Assembly: GCF_020360975.1 (NCBI RefSeq)
Contig: NW_025408673.1
Location: 2,108,001 to 2,172,000 of the forward strand
Direction of reading: 5' to 3'
Length of the DNA: 64,000 nt
From: Hirsutella rhossiliensis
Lineage: Eukaryota; Ascomycota; Sordariomycetes; Hypocreales; Ophiocordycipitaceae
Made by a program: the position numbers and the translations under genes. The notes under the pieces are model-generated. The model ran no database searches. It had not been told where the DNA came from and saw nothing but the letters and a program-made list of their open reading frames with translations. Positions 52,101 through 62,914 of the stretch are shown piece after piece. Numbering within the stretch: the stretch's first letter is position 1; each line of letters begins with the position of its first letter.

Positions 52101-55063
52101 GGGCAACCTCGGTGGCGAGAGCAATGCGCTTCCACATTGGCGTATCCAGTTTGGTGGCGTAGTTCGTGATGTAGTACACCATGGCCAGGCCCTTGGTCTT
52201 GGTCAAGATCATCGAGACGTCGTGATTGTGGCGAAGGCCGACCGCCAACGACTTGTTATACCGGTTGACGAGTGGATGGTTGCGCCGAATCTGAAGCAAG
52301 CCATCCTCAGTGAATCCTGTCTGCTCGACGATCTTCCACGGTGCCTTGAAGCGGCAGGCTGTCCGTCTCTGTTGATCTGCCCCCCGGTCGATGACCCCCT
52401 TCAAAGAATACTTAAGGCAGGTGTATGTGTGGGAATGCGCGGCAACAGTATGCGATAAAATTGGATTCGTCTTCAAAAGCCGCAGTGAGAGCCGAGGTGC
52501 TGGTCATGACCTCCTCCACGGGATCGATGGGCTTCCTCTCCTGTCGCACGGCTTTTCCGGCATCTTCATCTAGACACTCATGAAAGACGGAGTCTATATA
52601 TCGAATCACCTGGGCGCGATATGCTTCTTCCGCGGGATTGGCCATGTCGTCTATCAAGTTCGGTAAGCGCATGTTGCCGTCCAGCCAGAGGAGTCCATGC
52701 AAGTGGAGGCTGCCTCGCTCATTCGTTTCCACCGTGGCGTAGTAGTGGCTGATCTTCCCGAAGATCGATTCCCGGCCTGTATTCACATACTTTTCAAAGA
52801 ATAGGGATATTTCTCGGTGGAAGAAGATGGCCGAGCTGACCGGATCCATGGTGCTCAGGGCGATCCTGTCGTACTTTTCACGGAGATCGGCCAAAAGCTC
52901 CTTCGCAGACTCATAATCGTGGAGCCTATGAATGGCAAGCTTCATCTTTACCGGGTTATTAATGTCGTTGGGACTGATGGTAATCCAGATTGCAGGCATA
53001 CCGGCGCGGATGTCTAGAGCTTGTATCTTCCTCCGCATAAGTAAACGGGATTCGTTCGAGAGCGGCTGTGCATGGCCAAAGATCGACAGCTCGCGAAGCA
53101 AGAGCGATATGTCGGGGTCCGACGTAGTCCTCGTCTCCCGCATCTCCACTTCGGCCCTCTTCAGTCGGTCCTCGGTCAAGTTCGCATATGCTTGCTCAAG
53201 CCTGTGGAAGGAATCCTTAGCGACACGGACCATGCTGATGCGGCGGTTGGTGGAGCGAAGGAGGGTGTTGAATACTAAGAAACAAAACACAGGATGGGTG
53301 GCGAATCGGCCTCCATGCCGTTGCAATACGTATCTGGTCCAGTATTGAAGAGAGTGATTCGGACGACGGTCGGCAGCGTCGCTTTGTCGGCTACGACTCG
53401 AGTCGCCCTTCGATTTCGGGCCGCCCCTTCCCCACGGAAAAAGCTTGGGAAATGTTCGAGGGAAGAAATCTTCGTGCAGGTTGTCTGCAAAGTCCGCACC
53501 ACGCTCTACTCGGATAAACGGCCGATCTCCCGTAGTTTGGACCTGCATAACGCATGGTATAGAGCGGCCACGTGGATCCGGATTGGCGTTGGCCATGCCC
53601 GCCACAAACGACAGCTTATCGGTATCCGCAAAGGCAGCCGGTCCATCAAGAGGAACATGGCGGATGCCGACGTCTCACATATGGTTTCAACTTCCTGGCC
53701 GATGGCAGCCGAGGCGGGGGCAAGAGTCGCCAGCTCACCAGGAGAGGTCGAGTCTGCTCAGTCGATAGAGTACAGTCCAAGTCGCGAGACTCGTCGACGA
53801 AGGTGCCATCGATCGAGCTCACAAGTTCATCGATGCTTCTGAAACTGTTTTCCTCCAAGCCTCGATCAGTGTCCGGGACTATGTGGTCAGTTTGAGTCCT
53901 CTCAACGGTCGACGGTTCCTCTCTCCGCATGCGGTCCATGATGACGGTCGGAACAGTGGAGCCGTCGGCATACCGCCAGCCATCCATCTCTGCCTGGTCG
54001 ATTGCGATATTCTCGTAAAGTGGGTTGTTCCTTTGCAGCCACGCCAGGGCGGCCGCCACTCGAGATTTGCGCACCTGAAGCAGGTGTCTGACGTCTGCGG
54101 AGCCAGGCTTAGCCGAACCGCTCCAAGAGACGTGGATATTCTCAATGGTCTGCAGCAAGGGATGGGGAAGAACGGTGGTAACAAGATCGTCCACCTTGTT
54201 CGGAAAGACGACGATATGTCCTTTCACGTGCTTGCGGTAGCTGATTCCCGAACGGGTCTTGTTGTCGACCGTGAACTTGGTGATATAGCCAAAGGGCGCA
54301 TGCAGGGCAATGAGTCTCTCCTCAACGGGAGAGAGGTCATCAAGCTCGCCAGGGTACCGATGTTCGCAACCGATGGCCATATTGTTGACCGAGCAGGCTT
54401 TGGGCAGCCGTCCACCGTCGAAGCTGGCGCGACACTCGCGGCATACGTCAACTCCCGCGCGCTCGTGCGGCGGAAGGCAAGCGCCACACTTCTGGATGGT
54501 CCTGGTCGCCTGCAGCAGGGAGGGCGACAATCGACCCCTCCACTGCATGGTTGAGAGCTCGCAAGGTGGGGTCTTTCTATAGCAGAAGACGCAGTGAGAA
54601 ATGGGCAACGTCCTCTCGTCCGTAAACGCCTGGTAGAACGATCTAGGAGCTGCTACCTGAAGGGCACGTGGAACTTCGTTGCACCAGGATCTTGTTGACG
54701 ATGCCTGCTCTTTAGAGCGAAACGGGCGTCATGGTGATGTAGCGCAGACTCGACAGAGTCTCGCTGGAGTTGGACGGTTTCTTGCGTAGGCCCGGGCCTC
54801 GTGGGGAAGCGCCCGTCCGTGTGGGCGATGAAGGGCGAAGCGGTTGTTCCGCCCTGGATCGACTCGGTGATGGAGAGGCCGGCGTCTGCGTGTGTCTTTT
54901 GGAGGAGCGCGTTGGCTGCGTGGGGGGTGGAGTGGGAGGTGTCTCCTCTTCTCTGTGTCGTTTCGGCGATGGAGCGGGACGGGAACGGGCAGCAGGAACA
55001 GGAAGTTGGTGGGGAAAAAGAACAGGTGGCGGTGAAGAGTGGCTGGTGGGCACGGAGCGGCAT
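49142..55063 (-). pseudogene. Helitron Rep-helicase (copy C), frameshifted
   Basis: Co-linear with copy B. From the right: a disordered N-terminus, PISHCVFCYRKTPPCEL and CSVNNMAIGCEHRYPGE (54608-53646), Rep with RGSLHLHGLLWLDGNM (~52700), and HTYTCLKYSLKG (~52420). After the intron comes a long intact helicase frame (50776-49142) with GGPGGTGKSRIIDAL, LVLVIDEVSMLGGA, GDFYQFAPV and LYVQLSRCTSLRGIK, ending DQGFEK. Frame changes lie near 54710, 53640, 52450, 51870, 51700, 51160 and 50770. The helicase half alone is readable, so this copy has lost autonomy but keeps both termini. The start at 55063 is the first Met of the matching frame and is uncertain. Confidence 0.85.
51458..51508 (-). other. 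Spliceosomal intron in Helitron C Rep-helicase
   Basis: Donor GTACGC (51508-51503), branch CTGAC, TAG acceptor ending 51458; 51 nt. Being a multiple of three it leaves the frame open even if retained, unlike the 56-nt introns of A and B at the same codon. Confidence 0.72.
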
Positions 55064-55150
55064 GCGGTCCGTGCGTAGGGGGTAGAGGATGTGGAGGTGT
55101 GGCGAAGGACGCGGAAGAAAGAACCTTTCGTCTCTTCGTTCCTCAAGGCA

Positions 55151-56630
55151 CCTTCGGAACCTTCCGTTCCTCAGGCAAAGACCCTTGAGTTCCTCAAGGC
55201 ACCGGTACCCTACGACGCGCCATTGGGCCAGGTATCCTGCGGAGCCCCCTTGCTCTCGGCCGAGGCTGCAGCCAAACCTATCCCGTTCGACGGCAGTGAA
55301 GGACCGGCGGCCCTCCATGTCGGCTAGGCCGAATGTCCCGTGGAGCGTCCGAACTTCTCGTCTGCGGCGGCGAGGGCAGAGGCCGGATTTCTCTCGGTGC
55401 GCACCGGTTTTTCCCTGAGGCCGAGACGGCGCTGGACCCGCCCAGCGGCAGCCACTGCCCCGCCGCCCTCGGTGTCGACGGCAGCCAAGTTGCCGCCGCA
55501 CTCGGTGTCGGCTGAGGCTGGATATCCCGCGGCGCGACTCGGCCTGCGCTGATCCTCCATTTCCCTAGTCCTGGCGGTCTTCCCCGCCCTCGCCTCGGAG
55601 GCGCCTCCCTTGACGCCTCTTCTTGCTCTCTCCGAGAGGCGCCGCGACCGAGTGCCGGCGCTGCTGTGATCGGCCGGATCTCTGGTCCTGTGTACGGCGC
55701 TGCTCGGGCTTCTGGCGCCGGGCTTGCCCTGTCACCCGCTCCGGACTGGACCCTCCCGTTAGCTGGCTTCATCGCGACACCGGTCTACCGAGGCCCCGCG
55801 GACCTCTTGTCTTCCTCGCTTGCGCTGCCCTCTTCGGCCCCGCCTACTTGCGGTGCTACTGGGCTCCCGGCGTAAATCCTCGTAAGTGTAATAACGGCGT
55901 ATAAGTCCTTGCCTCGACCATTCATCCTGCACTTGTCTTGCTGACTGGCACCCCTCCTGTGCGTACAGGATCCTCTAGGAAAGTCTATATCTTACTCGTA
56001 GCTCTTTAATACGTCTACAGGCGTGCCGCTGCTCTTTACATTATACCGGCGCCGCCTTTCTATCGAGGCCGCCCGCTATTGCTCGCCGCTAAAGGCGGCG
56101 GGCTATACGTCCTCGGCCGGTCCTTACATGTAGGTCGCCAAGACAGCTTCTTCTTGCCTGTGCTTTGCATGGTACACTTTTCCGTCTTGTCATCTAGGTC
56201 TTGTCAGTCAAAGCCTCAATACGCCCCTAGACGCTCGCCTGCTGAATTTTGAACACATGTCTTACACGTGTTGCGAATAGGTCTGCCTCCTTCTCCTGGA
56301 ACATGGCTTCGCGCGTCCTGCTTGTCTTAAAACCCTCTACATCTTACTAGACCGCCTTTCGAAGTTTCCTCTTCTCCTCTTGTCGCAATTTTTTCTATAC
56401 GCATCTTATAGACCTCCTTTATATAGGCTCCTTATCTTAGCCTACCGCTAACGCTACGTTGCGTCTTCGTTTAGGATCCTTTGACTTCTCATATACACCA
56501 CGGCCACTAGCCCTTGCCTACTACACTAAACTCTTAAGACGGCATATTGGTAGGGAGCACTCCTGCCCCTATTCCTCGCCGCTTCTAGCTTCGCTCCGGC
56601 AACGTTGCTCTTCCGCCACACGGCCTCGCC
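55151..56630. other. GC-rich then pyrimidine/TA-rich spacer
   Basis: No gene I can support. 55151-55200 repeats Helitron-end fragments (TTCCTCAAGGCACC). 55240-55620 is low-complexity, GC-rich DNA with degenerate GCCGARGCYGGATATCCCGCGG-like repeats; a 164-residue minus frame (55772-55278) only reflects them (APRDIQ, APREIR, APRDIR). 55860-56550 is pyrimidine-rich on the plus strand with frequent TA steps, possibly RIP-affected. Confidence 0.45.
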
Positions 56631-58064
56631 ATGCCTTCGTCTCCGTCGGCGGACAGCTCTGCCCCGCACCTCCGCAAGCCCCTTGTCACTAGCAAAGGCG
56701 CGGGCGGCGACATGTCCATGATGTTCTTCGCCCAGCCCGACTGCCCCGCGAGGTTCGCCCATCAGGACGAGCACCGCATTAGGGGCCTTAACGCCGAGGC
56801 TATCGCCCGCGTCCTCCTGCCGGTGCCCTCGTGGCTGCTAGAGTCAGAGTACGCACCCCTCCGGGCCGGGAGCGACGACCTGGGGCCCTCTCTCTTTTTT
56901 AGCCTAAACCTCTCCATCTACGGCCAGCCAGTCGTTGATACGGACTGGTCCGAGCAGTGGTTCTTTATGAGCGGCCGCGTTTACCCCTATGCCCTCCCTG
57001 GGAGGTGGAGCGCCGCGACGGCCTCGAGGCCGGCCCGGACGATACTATTGTCTACACCGTGCCCGCCCTTATCGTCCCCGACCAAGGTTACCAGCCTTCC
57101 CCCCCCCCTCCCCTTTTTATTTTAATGCGCCTCCTCACCCACCGCCCCGCTGACCTTGCCCCTCAGCATCCTGCCGCGCTTCTTGGCCTCCGGCAGCCAG
57201 TTCCCGTCTACGCCTCCCGTTGTCTCCTTCCATGGCGTAGTAGCCGGGCCTGGCCTCGACCTCCTATGTCCAGACTTCCTGCCTGGTCTCGTGCCCGACC
57301 AGCTCCGCTGCTGCGGCTTCGTCCGGCTCACGACCTACATCGCCCCTGGCCTGCCGGACAGGATTCCCTTTAAGGGCTACCACCCCTTCGAGGTCTTTGT
57401 TATCTTTACCATCTACGTTAACCCTTGGGCCGTGCTATGCAAGAAAATCGCTGAAAAGCCTAACTCTTCCTTCCTACCTGGCGTCCCCTTTACCTGCACC
57501 GGAAAGGTCGTCGGCCTTCTCGACCACCGCGTTATGCTCTGTCCCCCGGGCTCAGAGCGCGATTACGTTTTTATCGTCGTCCCGGACAGCTGGACCTTTG
57601 TCGAGAGGCCCTCGGCGGCGGCCGCCGCCTCGGCTTCCCCCCTCGCGACGCCCCTTTGGCGCCAGACCCAATCCGCCTCATCTACCTTCGATTCCGTCCG
57701 CGCCGCCTTATACTCTGTTGCTGCGCCGGCCTCGACCGCGCCGCCCCCCCTTTCCTCGGCCCCGGCCCCGCAAACCCTCGACCCCGTCACGCCGCCGCCT
57801 AAGCGATCGCCCCCGGCCCTTGCCGATACGCCCATGAAGAGGGCGCGCTTCCTGCAGCAGCAGCATTCGCCGCTTTCCTCGTCTTCGAACACCGTCGGCT
57901 CCGCCGCCCCCTCCTCCTCTTCGCCGGCTGCTTTTCCGTCTCGACCGGACGGCGCCCCACCCGTTCCCGCTCCGACGGCCAGCCCGGATTCCCCTCTCAA
58001 CTCTATCGCCGCGAGCACCTCCGACCCCCCCGCACGCCCTCTTCGCTATCGCATGCAGAAATAA
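56631..58064 (+). pseudogene. Relative of the 36373-37436 gene, probably damaged
   Basis: ORF 56631-57125 contains SEQWFFMSGRVYPYALP, matching SQWFFFDAQLHPYQL of the 36-kb gene. ORF 57156-58064 contains QLRCCGFVRLTTYIAPG then FKGYHPFEVFVIF and DYVFIVVPDSWTF, matching its exon 2, followed by a ~150-residue Pro/Ser/Ala tail absent from the other copy. Between them the likely coding text (EVERRDGLEAGPDDTIVYTV, PALIVPDQ) is in another frame from about 57000. The AAG-GTTACC donor with CTGAC and CAG (57087-57166) does not join the frames properly. So it is either frameshifted or spliced in a way I cannot resolve. Confidence 0.6.
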
Positions 58065-59300
58065 GCTACCTACTATAGACCCATCACTCTCTCACGCCTC
58101 CTACCTTTACTAAAACGAACTGTTCTCCCTCCCGGGGTGCTGCTCCTAACGCAAATTGTCGCTGTAGAATTACTATTACTCTGCACATTACAGCGTTTGT
58201 CCCTTTTAAGGATAGCTTTAGCTTCCGAACCCGTTTCTTACGAAAGTGCCTGCCTCTAGACGTTCTCTGTGACCTCCTTTGTGTCCTGTGCGTTGCGCTT
58301 CGCCCCTTCTCTTTTCCTTGCCAGCTTGCCGCCGCACCTCTCGGCTGCATTTAGCGGCGACGGGGGGCCTGTAGTTGCGTCTCGGCAAAAGGCGTCTTTG
58401 TTGCGGAAGCCGACTCCGCTTCTCGTCTATCGGTCATTGCTCTACATGGAGGATACGGTTTTCCACTATATAATATTATATGCCGTTCCTTAGTTGTGCA
58501 AGCCATAGGGACGACGGTCGTTGAAGTCGGCGGGTTCTACTAAGGCCGTTGCGGCGTTTGAGGCTGGCCGTAAGCCCGCCTCTACGGCGTTGCTTGCTTC
58601 CTCTCGCTAGCTCCCTAGCTTGCCTTTGGCTTGCATCCCTTCTTGTGCACCTTCCAGTCCTCCTTTTGGTGTTGCCTGCTGCAGTACGCGACCGCCAGGC
58701 ATCGGCTGCACCTCCTCGCCCCCGCGATCTCTCTACAAACCCGGCAGACCTTCCCCTCTGTGCTCAGGGCATCCTACCCTTGCATTTGCGTCGCGCGCCT
58801 TTGTTTCCGCCCGCCTGCCCCGCCTCCGCCATCGTGTCCTGCATTTCCTGCCTCGTCCTAATTTCGCATCCTTCTTTGCCGTAGAACGACGACACGACCA
58901 CGAGCACAAACGGCCTCTCTGCGTGTAGGTACGATATCGGGCTCTGTAGAATGTCCTTTGCGAGTCCGCCGCAGCTCTCGCAGCGCACCCCTGCTGCCTT
59001 TCAACACGCTGCCTCGAGCTCCCGTAGGATCGGCCTTATCCACTGTAGGAACAGTGCACTGGCTGTGTGGTTCGGCCTCGCCTGGCCTACCTGCGTCACG
59101 AGCGTCTTCGGGATGCTATGCTTGTACTTGAGCTCCGTGGCCCCGAATTCGCACCAGAACTCCACGGAAACGTTGCAAGTGGCCATGCTATAGTTGTTTT
59201 CCCAACTGCTCGATCGGTAGCTACGGTAGACGCTTCTGCTTTTGTTCTCTTATTCGTGCCTTGGTGCTCCTCTTATGCCCCCTTCCTCTCGCTTACCCCG
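58065..59300. other. Pyrimidine-rich stretch with one broken minus-strand reading
   Basis: Between 59186 and 58764 (minus) two overlapping frames read MATCNVSVEFWCEFGATELK...SIPKTLVTQVGQARPNHTAS...QWIRPILRELEAAC and GVRCESCGGLAKDILQSPIS...FVLVVVSSFYGKEGCEIRTR with a CxxC motif. The sequence looks protein-like but is shifted near 58990; I cannot name it. Elsewhere there are only low-complexity C/T-rich frames. Confidence 0.35.
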
Positions 59301-59867
59301 CAACCGTCATCACCACTTTACTTTTCTTGTTGCTTTTTCTGCCTCTTCCCCGCTGCGGGATGGTGCCCGAATGGCCGCTTTCTTTGCCTACCTTTTTTGC
59401 ATATTTTAGTTCCTAGCGCTACCGCCTGCTTGCGTTCATTCTCTCGCCCTGTCTTTGTCTTGTTTGTTTCTCCAATCTTCAGCCTTTGTTCCTCAAGGCT
59501 CTTTGCGCAACCCATGAGGGGTTGCCTTACCCGTTACTCCTATACACGCCTGCATATTTTCTGCCGGCAGATTGAAAGCAGTGTATTGTAGCAGAAATTA
59601 CTGCCGGCAGAATTACTAAGCACTCCCGTACATGTGGGAGCCAATAGAGGCGCGGGGGTCCGCGCCTTTAAAGTCGGCGCGGACGTCCGCGCCTGTTTTG
59701 TAAGCCCAGCCGGAAGATAGTCGGGCCCGCCTCCGGCCCCGACCTGTCCTCTCCTTTCTCTCGCCCTCCGTACTGTGGCAAGCATATCACGACCATATCC
59801 ACGGAGGGTCAGCGCGCCGCCATTGCGGCCCAATTTATCCGCCGCCCCTTACGCAGAGTAGGCCAAT

Positions 59868-61698
59868 ATGGAGCTTACTGAATTCCCTGACGATTGCCTT
59901 CCTCCTGAGGTCAATTCGACTCGCGAGAGTCCCTTCTTGTCTCAATTAATGCGTGGGCAGCTCCAGAGGCTATGCCTTCACCACAGGCAAGTCCACGAGA
60001 GACCCGCGGTCCGGAAGACGCACAGTCACATTTGCCTGTGATCGTGGAGGTAGACCAGGGCTCATACAAGCAAGGACCAGAAGCCAGCTGAACGGCAACG
60101 GTCTACAAGCTCCCGTATCACTGGATGCCAGTTTTCCATCAATGCGAAAGAGAGCCTTGATAAGTCGTACTGGTATATCAGGCATCGCCCAGGCGAGGAG
60201 AAGTCGGTCCACAACCATGAGCCCAGTCTGCACATTACAGCACATCCAGCTCATCGTGCCTCTCCTCAACTGACCAGTCAGCTATTGGGAACCTCGCAAG
60301 CGCCGGCATAGCACCAAAGGATATCCGGACATATATGCGCCAGAGCTCTCAGACTGCTCAAGGAGCGACACAGCAAGACATATATAACTGTATCGCACAG
60401 CGCAGACGAGAGCTTCTTGCTGGGCAGAGCACAATGCATGCCCTTGCCAATGAGCTTGACAACGAGGGTTCCAAACCCGCATACAGCTTGACCATGACGG
60501 CCGAGTCACAGCGGTCTTATTCGCACACCGGCGTCACTAGAATACCTCAACGCATACCCAGAATTACTACTTCTAGACTGCACATACAAGACGAACAAAT
60601 ATAAGATGCCACTGCTCGATATGATCGGCGTTGATGCCTGCCAACGGTCATTCTGTATTGCCTTTGCCTTTCTCAGTGGTGAAGATGAAGATGACTACAT
60701 CTGGGCACTGGACCAACTCAATCGATATACGAGTTATATGACATTCGCCAGCCATCCGTTATCCTTACAGATCGTTGCCTTGCCTGCATGAACGCAATTT
60801 CCCGGTGCTTTCCTGCGTCAAGGTCTCTGCTCTGCATCTGGCATGCGAACAAGGCGGTGCTTAGCTATTGCAAACCAGCATTCGACCGTGAGGATGAGAA
60901 CTCTAACAGTGATGAGAAATGGGTTGAGTTCTTTGGGTATTGGCACTCAATCGTGAGCTCGAGAGATGAGGAGACATTCGATCAACAAGTTGAAGAGCTG
61001 GAGAAGCGCTTTGTACCACGATACGTCAAGGAGGTTAGCTACATACGGAAACCTGGTTGGACCCGTATAAGGAAAAGCTCGTCAAGGCCTGGGTTGATCA
61101 ATATGCTCATTTCGGCAATGTGGCTACTTCCCGGGTGGAAGGCATCCACGCATTATTGAAGAGCCACCTTAAGAAGTCAACACTAGACCTCTTCGAAGCA
61201 ACGAGGGCAATCAAGCAAGCTCTTCTCAACCAACTGGCCGAGCTACAAGCCAACCAAGCCAGGCAGCATATACGGATGCCAATTGAGCTCTCTGGAACCG
61301 TATATAGCACGGTACGTGGCTGGGTATCACACGAAGCCTTGCGACAGGTTGCAAAGCAACACAAGCGCCTCAACGAGAAAGACATCCCTGCTTGCACAGG
61401 CAGCTTCACCAAGTCTCACGGTCTCCCTTGTGCGCACACATTACAGCCGCTCATAGAGGAAGATCTGCCACTCCGGCCACAACATTTTCATACGCATTGG
61501 CGCCTTCGACGGGATACCAAAGAGATTGGTCAGGTCCTCATAGAGCCTCGTCGGCGATTGGACCAACTTGTCGCCACATCGAGGATAACACAGTCATCCA
61601 CACAGCGCGAGCCAAGTGCATTTGAAGCCATAGAGCCAGTTCTACGGCCAAGGCGCCACCTACATGCAGCAAATGCCACCAGAAAGGGCACATCATGA
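59868..61698 (+). pseudogene. MULE transposase, frameshifted (MULE 3)
   Basis: The start at 59868 (MELTEFPDDCLPPEVNSTRE) matches the N-terminus of MULE 1. The FAR1 domain (RGYAFTTGKSTRDPRSGRR, TFACDRGG) is followed by the core: LLLLDCTYKTNKYKMPLLDM (60565-60625), VILTDRCLACMNAI (~60755), LLCIWHANKAVLSYC. The C-terminal part is complete here: WVDQYAHFGNVATSRVEG, then a SWIM finger CTGSFTKSHGLPCAHTL (~61392-61442), ending with a basic tail. Frame changes occur near 60000, 60290, 60480, 60730 and 61050. The 61057-61698 part is open. It is the most complete MULE in the window, useful for judging what MULE 1 lost. Confidence 0.82.
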
Positions 61699-62336
61699 CA
61701 TCTCGCAATTGTCCTTTACGCTATAGCGACATACTGCAGCGGGCAGAGGCACGGGCGGCAGAGACTGCAGAGACGGCAGCAATTGCAGCGACTGCACAGA
61801 CTGCACAGACTGCACAAGCAGTAGCAATTTCAGAGACTGCACAGACTGCAGCAGTCATGGAGACAATCACGGTTGCAGTCACTACAGTCTCTACGGTGTC
61901 TACAATTGCTGCAGTCTCGACAGGAATTGCAGAAGCTACAGAGACTACGGAGAATCTACGATATGATGACCCACGAGCCATCTATCAGAGGTATGTCAGG
62001 GCAAGAGACTCTTGGTATAGAGCACAGCCTCGCGGCAATCTCAAGACCAACCAGGCATACCGAAGGCAATGGGCTTGCCATTGCGCTACAGCAAGACTGA
62101 ATATGACTGGTGCCTCGACTGGAAGCAAATGTCTGAGCTGCGGCTCGAGGAAATGGACCAAGGAAGAGATGATGGCATACCTTGATTGGGATAAGGCAGA
62201 AGAAGAGCGGTTAGATGCCCGGGTGGCCGAGGAAATGCAAGCGCAGCCTTTCTCACGAGAAAGAGGTACTGCAGGTATATGGGCTGACTGCGAGAGAGAC
62301 TCGGAGGAACAGCAGGCAAACTATTCCCGCATATAA
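61695..62336 (+). CDS. Second ORF of MULE 3, Thr/Ala repeat protein
   Basis: 213 residues; its ATG overlaps the transposase stop (ATGA, 61695-61698). Residues ~20-70 are a low-complexity run of ETAETAA, TAQTAQTAQ and VTTVSTVST encoded by a degenerate ACTGCACAG-type repeat. Then come RAIYQRYVRARDSWYRAQPR and a CxxC-containing motif GSKCLSCGSRKWTKEEMMAY, with an acidic end. It may be the frameshifted C-terminal extension of the transposase (MULE 2 has a comparable acidic tail) rather than a separate protein. Confidence 0.5.
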   Translation: MTSRNCPLRYSDILQRAEARAAETAETAAIAATAQTAQTAQAVAISETAQTAAVMETITVAVTTVSTVSTIAAVSTGIAEATETTENLRYDDPRAIYQRYVRARDSWYRAQPRGNLKTNQAYRRQWACHCATARLNMTGASTGSKCLSCGSRKWTKEEMMAYLDWDKAEEERLDARVAEEMQAQPFSRERGTAGIWADCERDSEEQQANYSRI

Positions 62337-62405
62337 GTCGTCTGCTAGGACCGGTCTGTATAAGTGCGCCACAGTTGGAAACCACAGCAATTCTAGATTA
62401 AAAAA

Positions 62406-62431
62406 AATTTGAGTCGATTGACACTCAAATT
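62406..62431. terminator. Hairpin after MULE 3 coding region
   Basis: AATTTGAGT-CGATTGAC-ACTCAAATT forms a perfect 9-bp stem, preceded by an A8 run. It is placed 70 bp after the second ORF's stop. Eukaryotic termination does not need such hairpins, so a role is uncertain. Confidence 0.3.
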
Positions 62432-62914
62432 GACGCTGTAACCGTTGAGTACTTTTGCCGATGTGCGGGGAGATATGTGCAGTAAAACTGGCGCGCCAGC
62501 GCGGTCGCGGCGGGCGCTGTTCGCGGCGCCCACAATGGCCAGCCGGGCTTACATAACAGGCGCGGACGTCCGCGCCGACTTTAAAGGCGCGGACCCCCGC
62601 GCCTCTATTGGCTCCCCGTACATGTCTGGATATTTTCTGCCGGCAGAATTAAAGCGGTGTATAGTAGCAGGAATTACAGGTAAGGCAACCGCTCGTGGGT
62701 TGCGCAAAGAGCCCCGAGGGACGAAGCTGAAAGTTAGAATAATAAACGGCAGGCAGGCAGTAGCGTTAGAAACCAAAAGCATGCTAGAAGGCAAGTGAAG
62801 AAAGCGGCCATTTGCGTATTCTTTTCCATCGCAGACTTGCAGAGGGAATTAGGGGGGGAAAAGGCAAGAACGCAGCTAAAGCAGCCAGAGATTGCGGGTT
62901 AAGAGACGAGGAAG

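Larger units (their letters stand above)
48130..55150 (-). mobile_element. Helitron copy C with intact accessory gene
   Basis: The 3' end is ACAGGAGACC at 48130 with hairpin GGCCC-CTTTCA-GGGTCC, followed by TGCCTTGAGGAACG (48162-48175); the inverse CGTTCCTCAAGGCA closes the 5' end at 55137-55150. Total 7021 bp. It contains the accessory ORF (48405-49076, plus) and a broken Rep-helicase (49142-55063, minus). It abuts copy B directly, and a 16-bp stretch CCTTCGGAACCTTCCG lies on both of its sides, as if it had landed in B's 5' end. Confidence 0.8.
59497..62713 (+). mobile_element. MULE 3 between long inverted arms
   Basis: Arms 59497-59713 and 62539-62713 are inverted copies. They share GGCTCTTTGCGCAACCC, TTTTCTGCCGGCAGA, and a block with CGCGCCTTTAAAGTCGGCGC and GCGGACGTCCGCGCC; weaker similarity extends ~150 bp outward on both sides. 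The left arm has ~40 bp extra. Inside are a MULE transposase (59868-61698) and a second ORF (61695-62336). Long terminal inverted repeats are the hallmark of Mutator-like elements. I could not fix the exact ends or a 9-bp target duplication. Confidence 0.72.

Noticed and set aside
55278..55772. 164-residue minus-strand ORF
   Set aside because: Composition is GC-rich low complexity with degenerate DNA repeats; no domain and no relative in the window.
62406..62431. Bacterial-style rho-independent terminator
   Set aside because: The stem is perfect, but the window is eukaryotic and the A-run precedes rather than a T-run follows; kept only as a hairpin.
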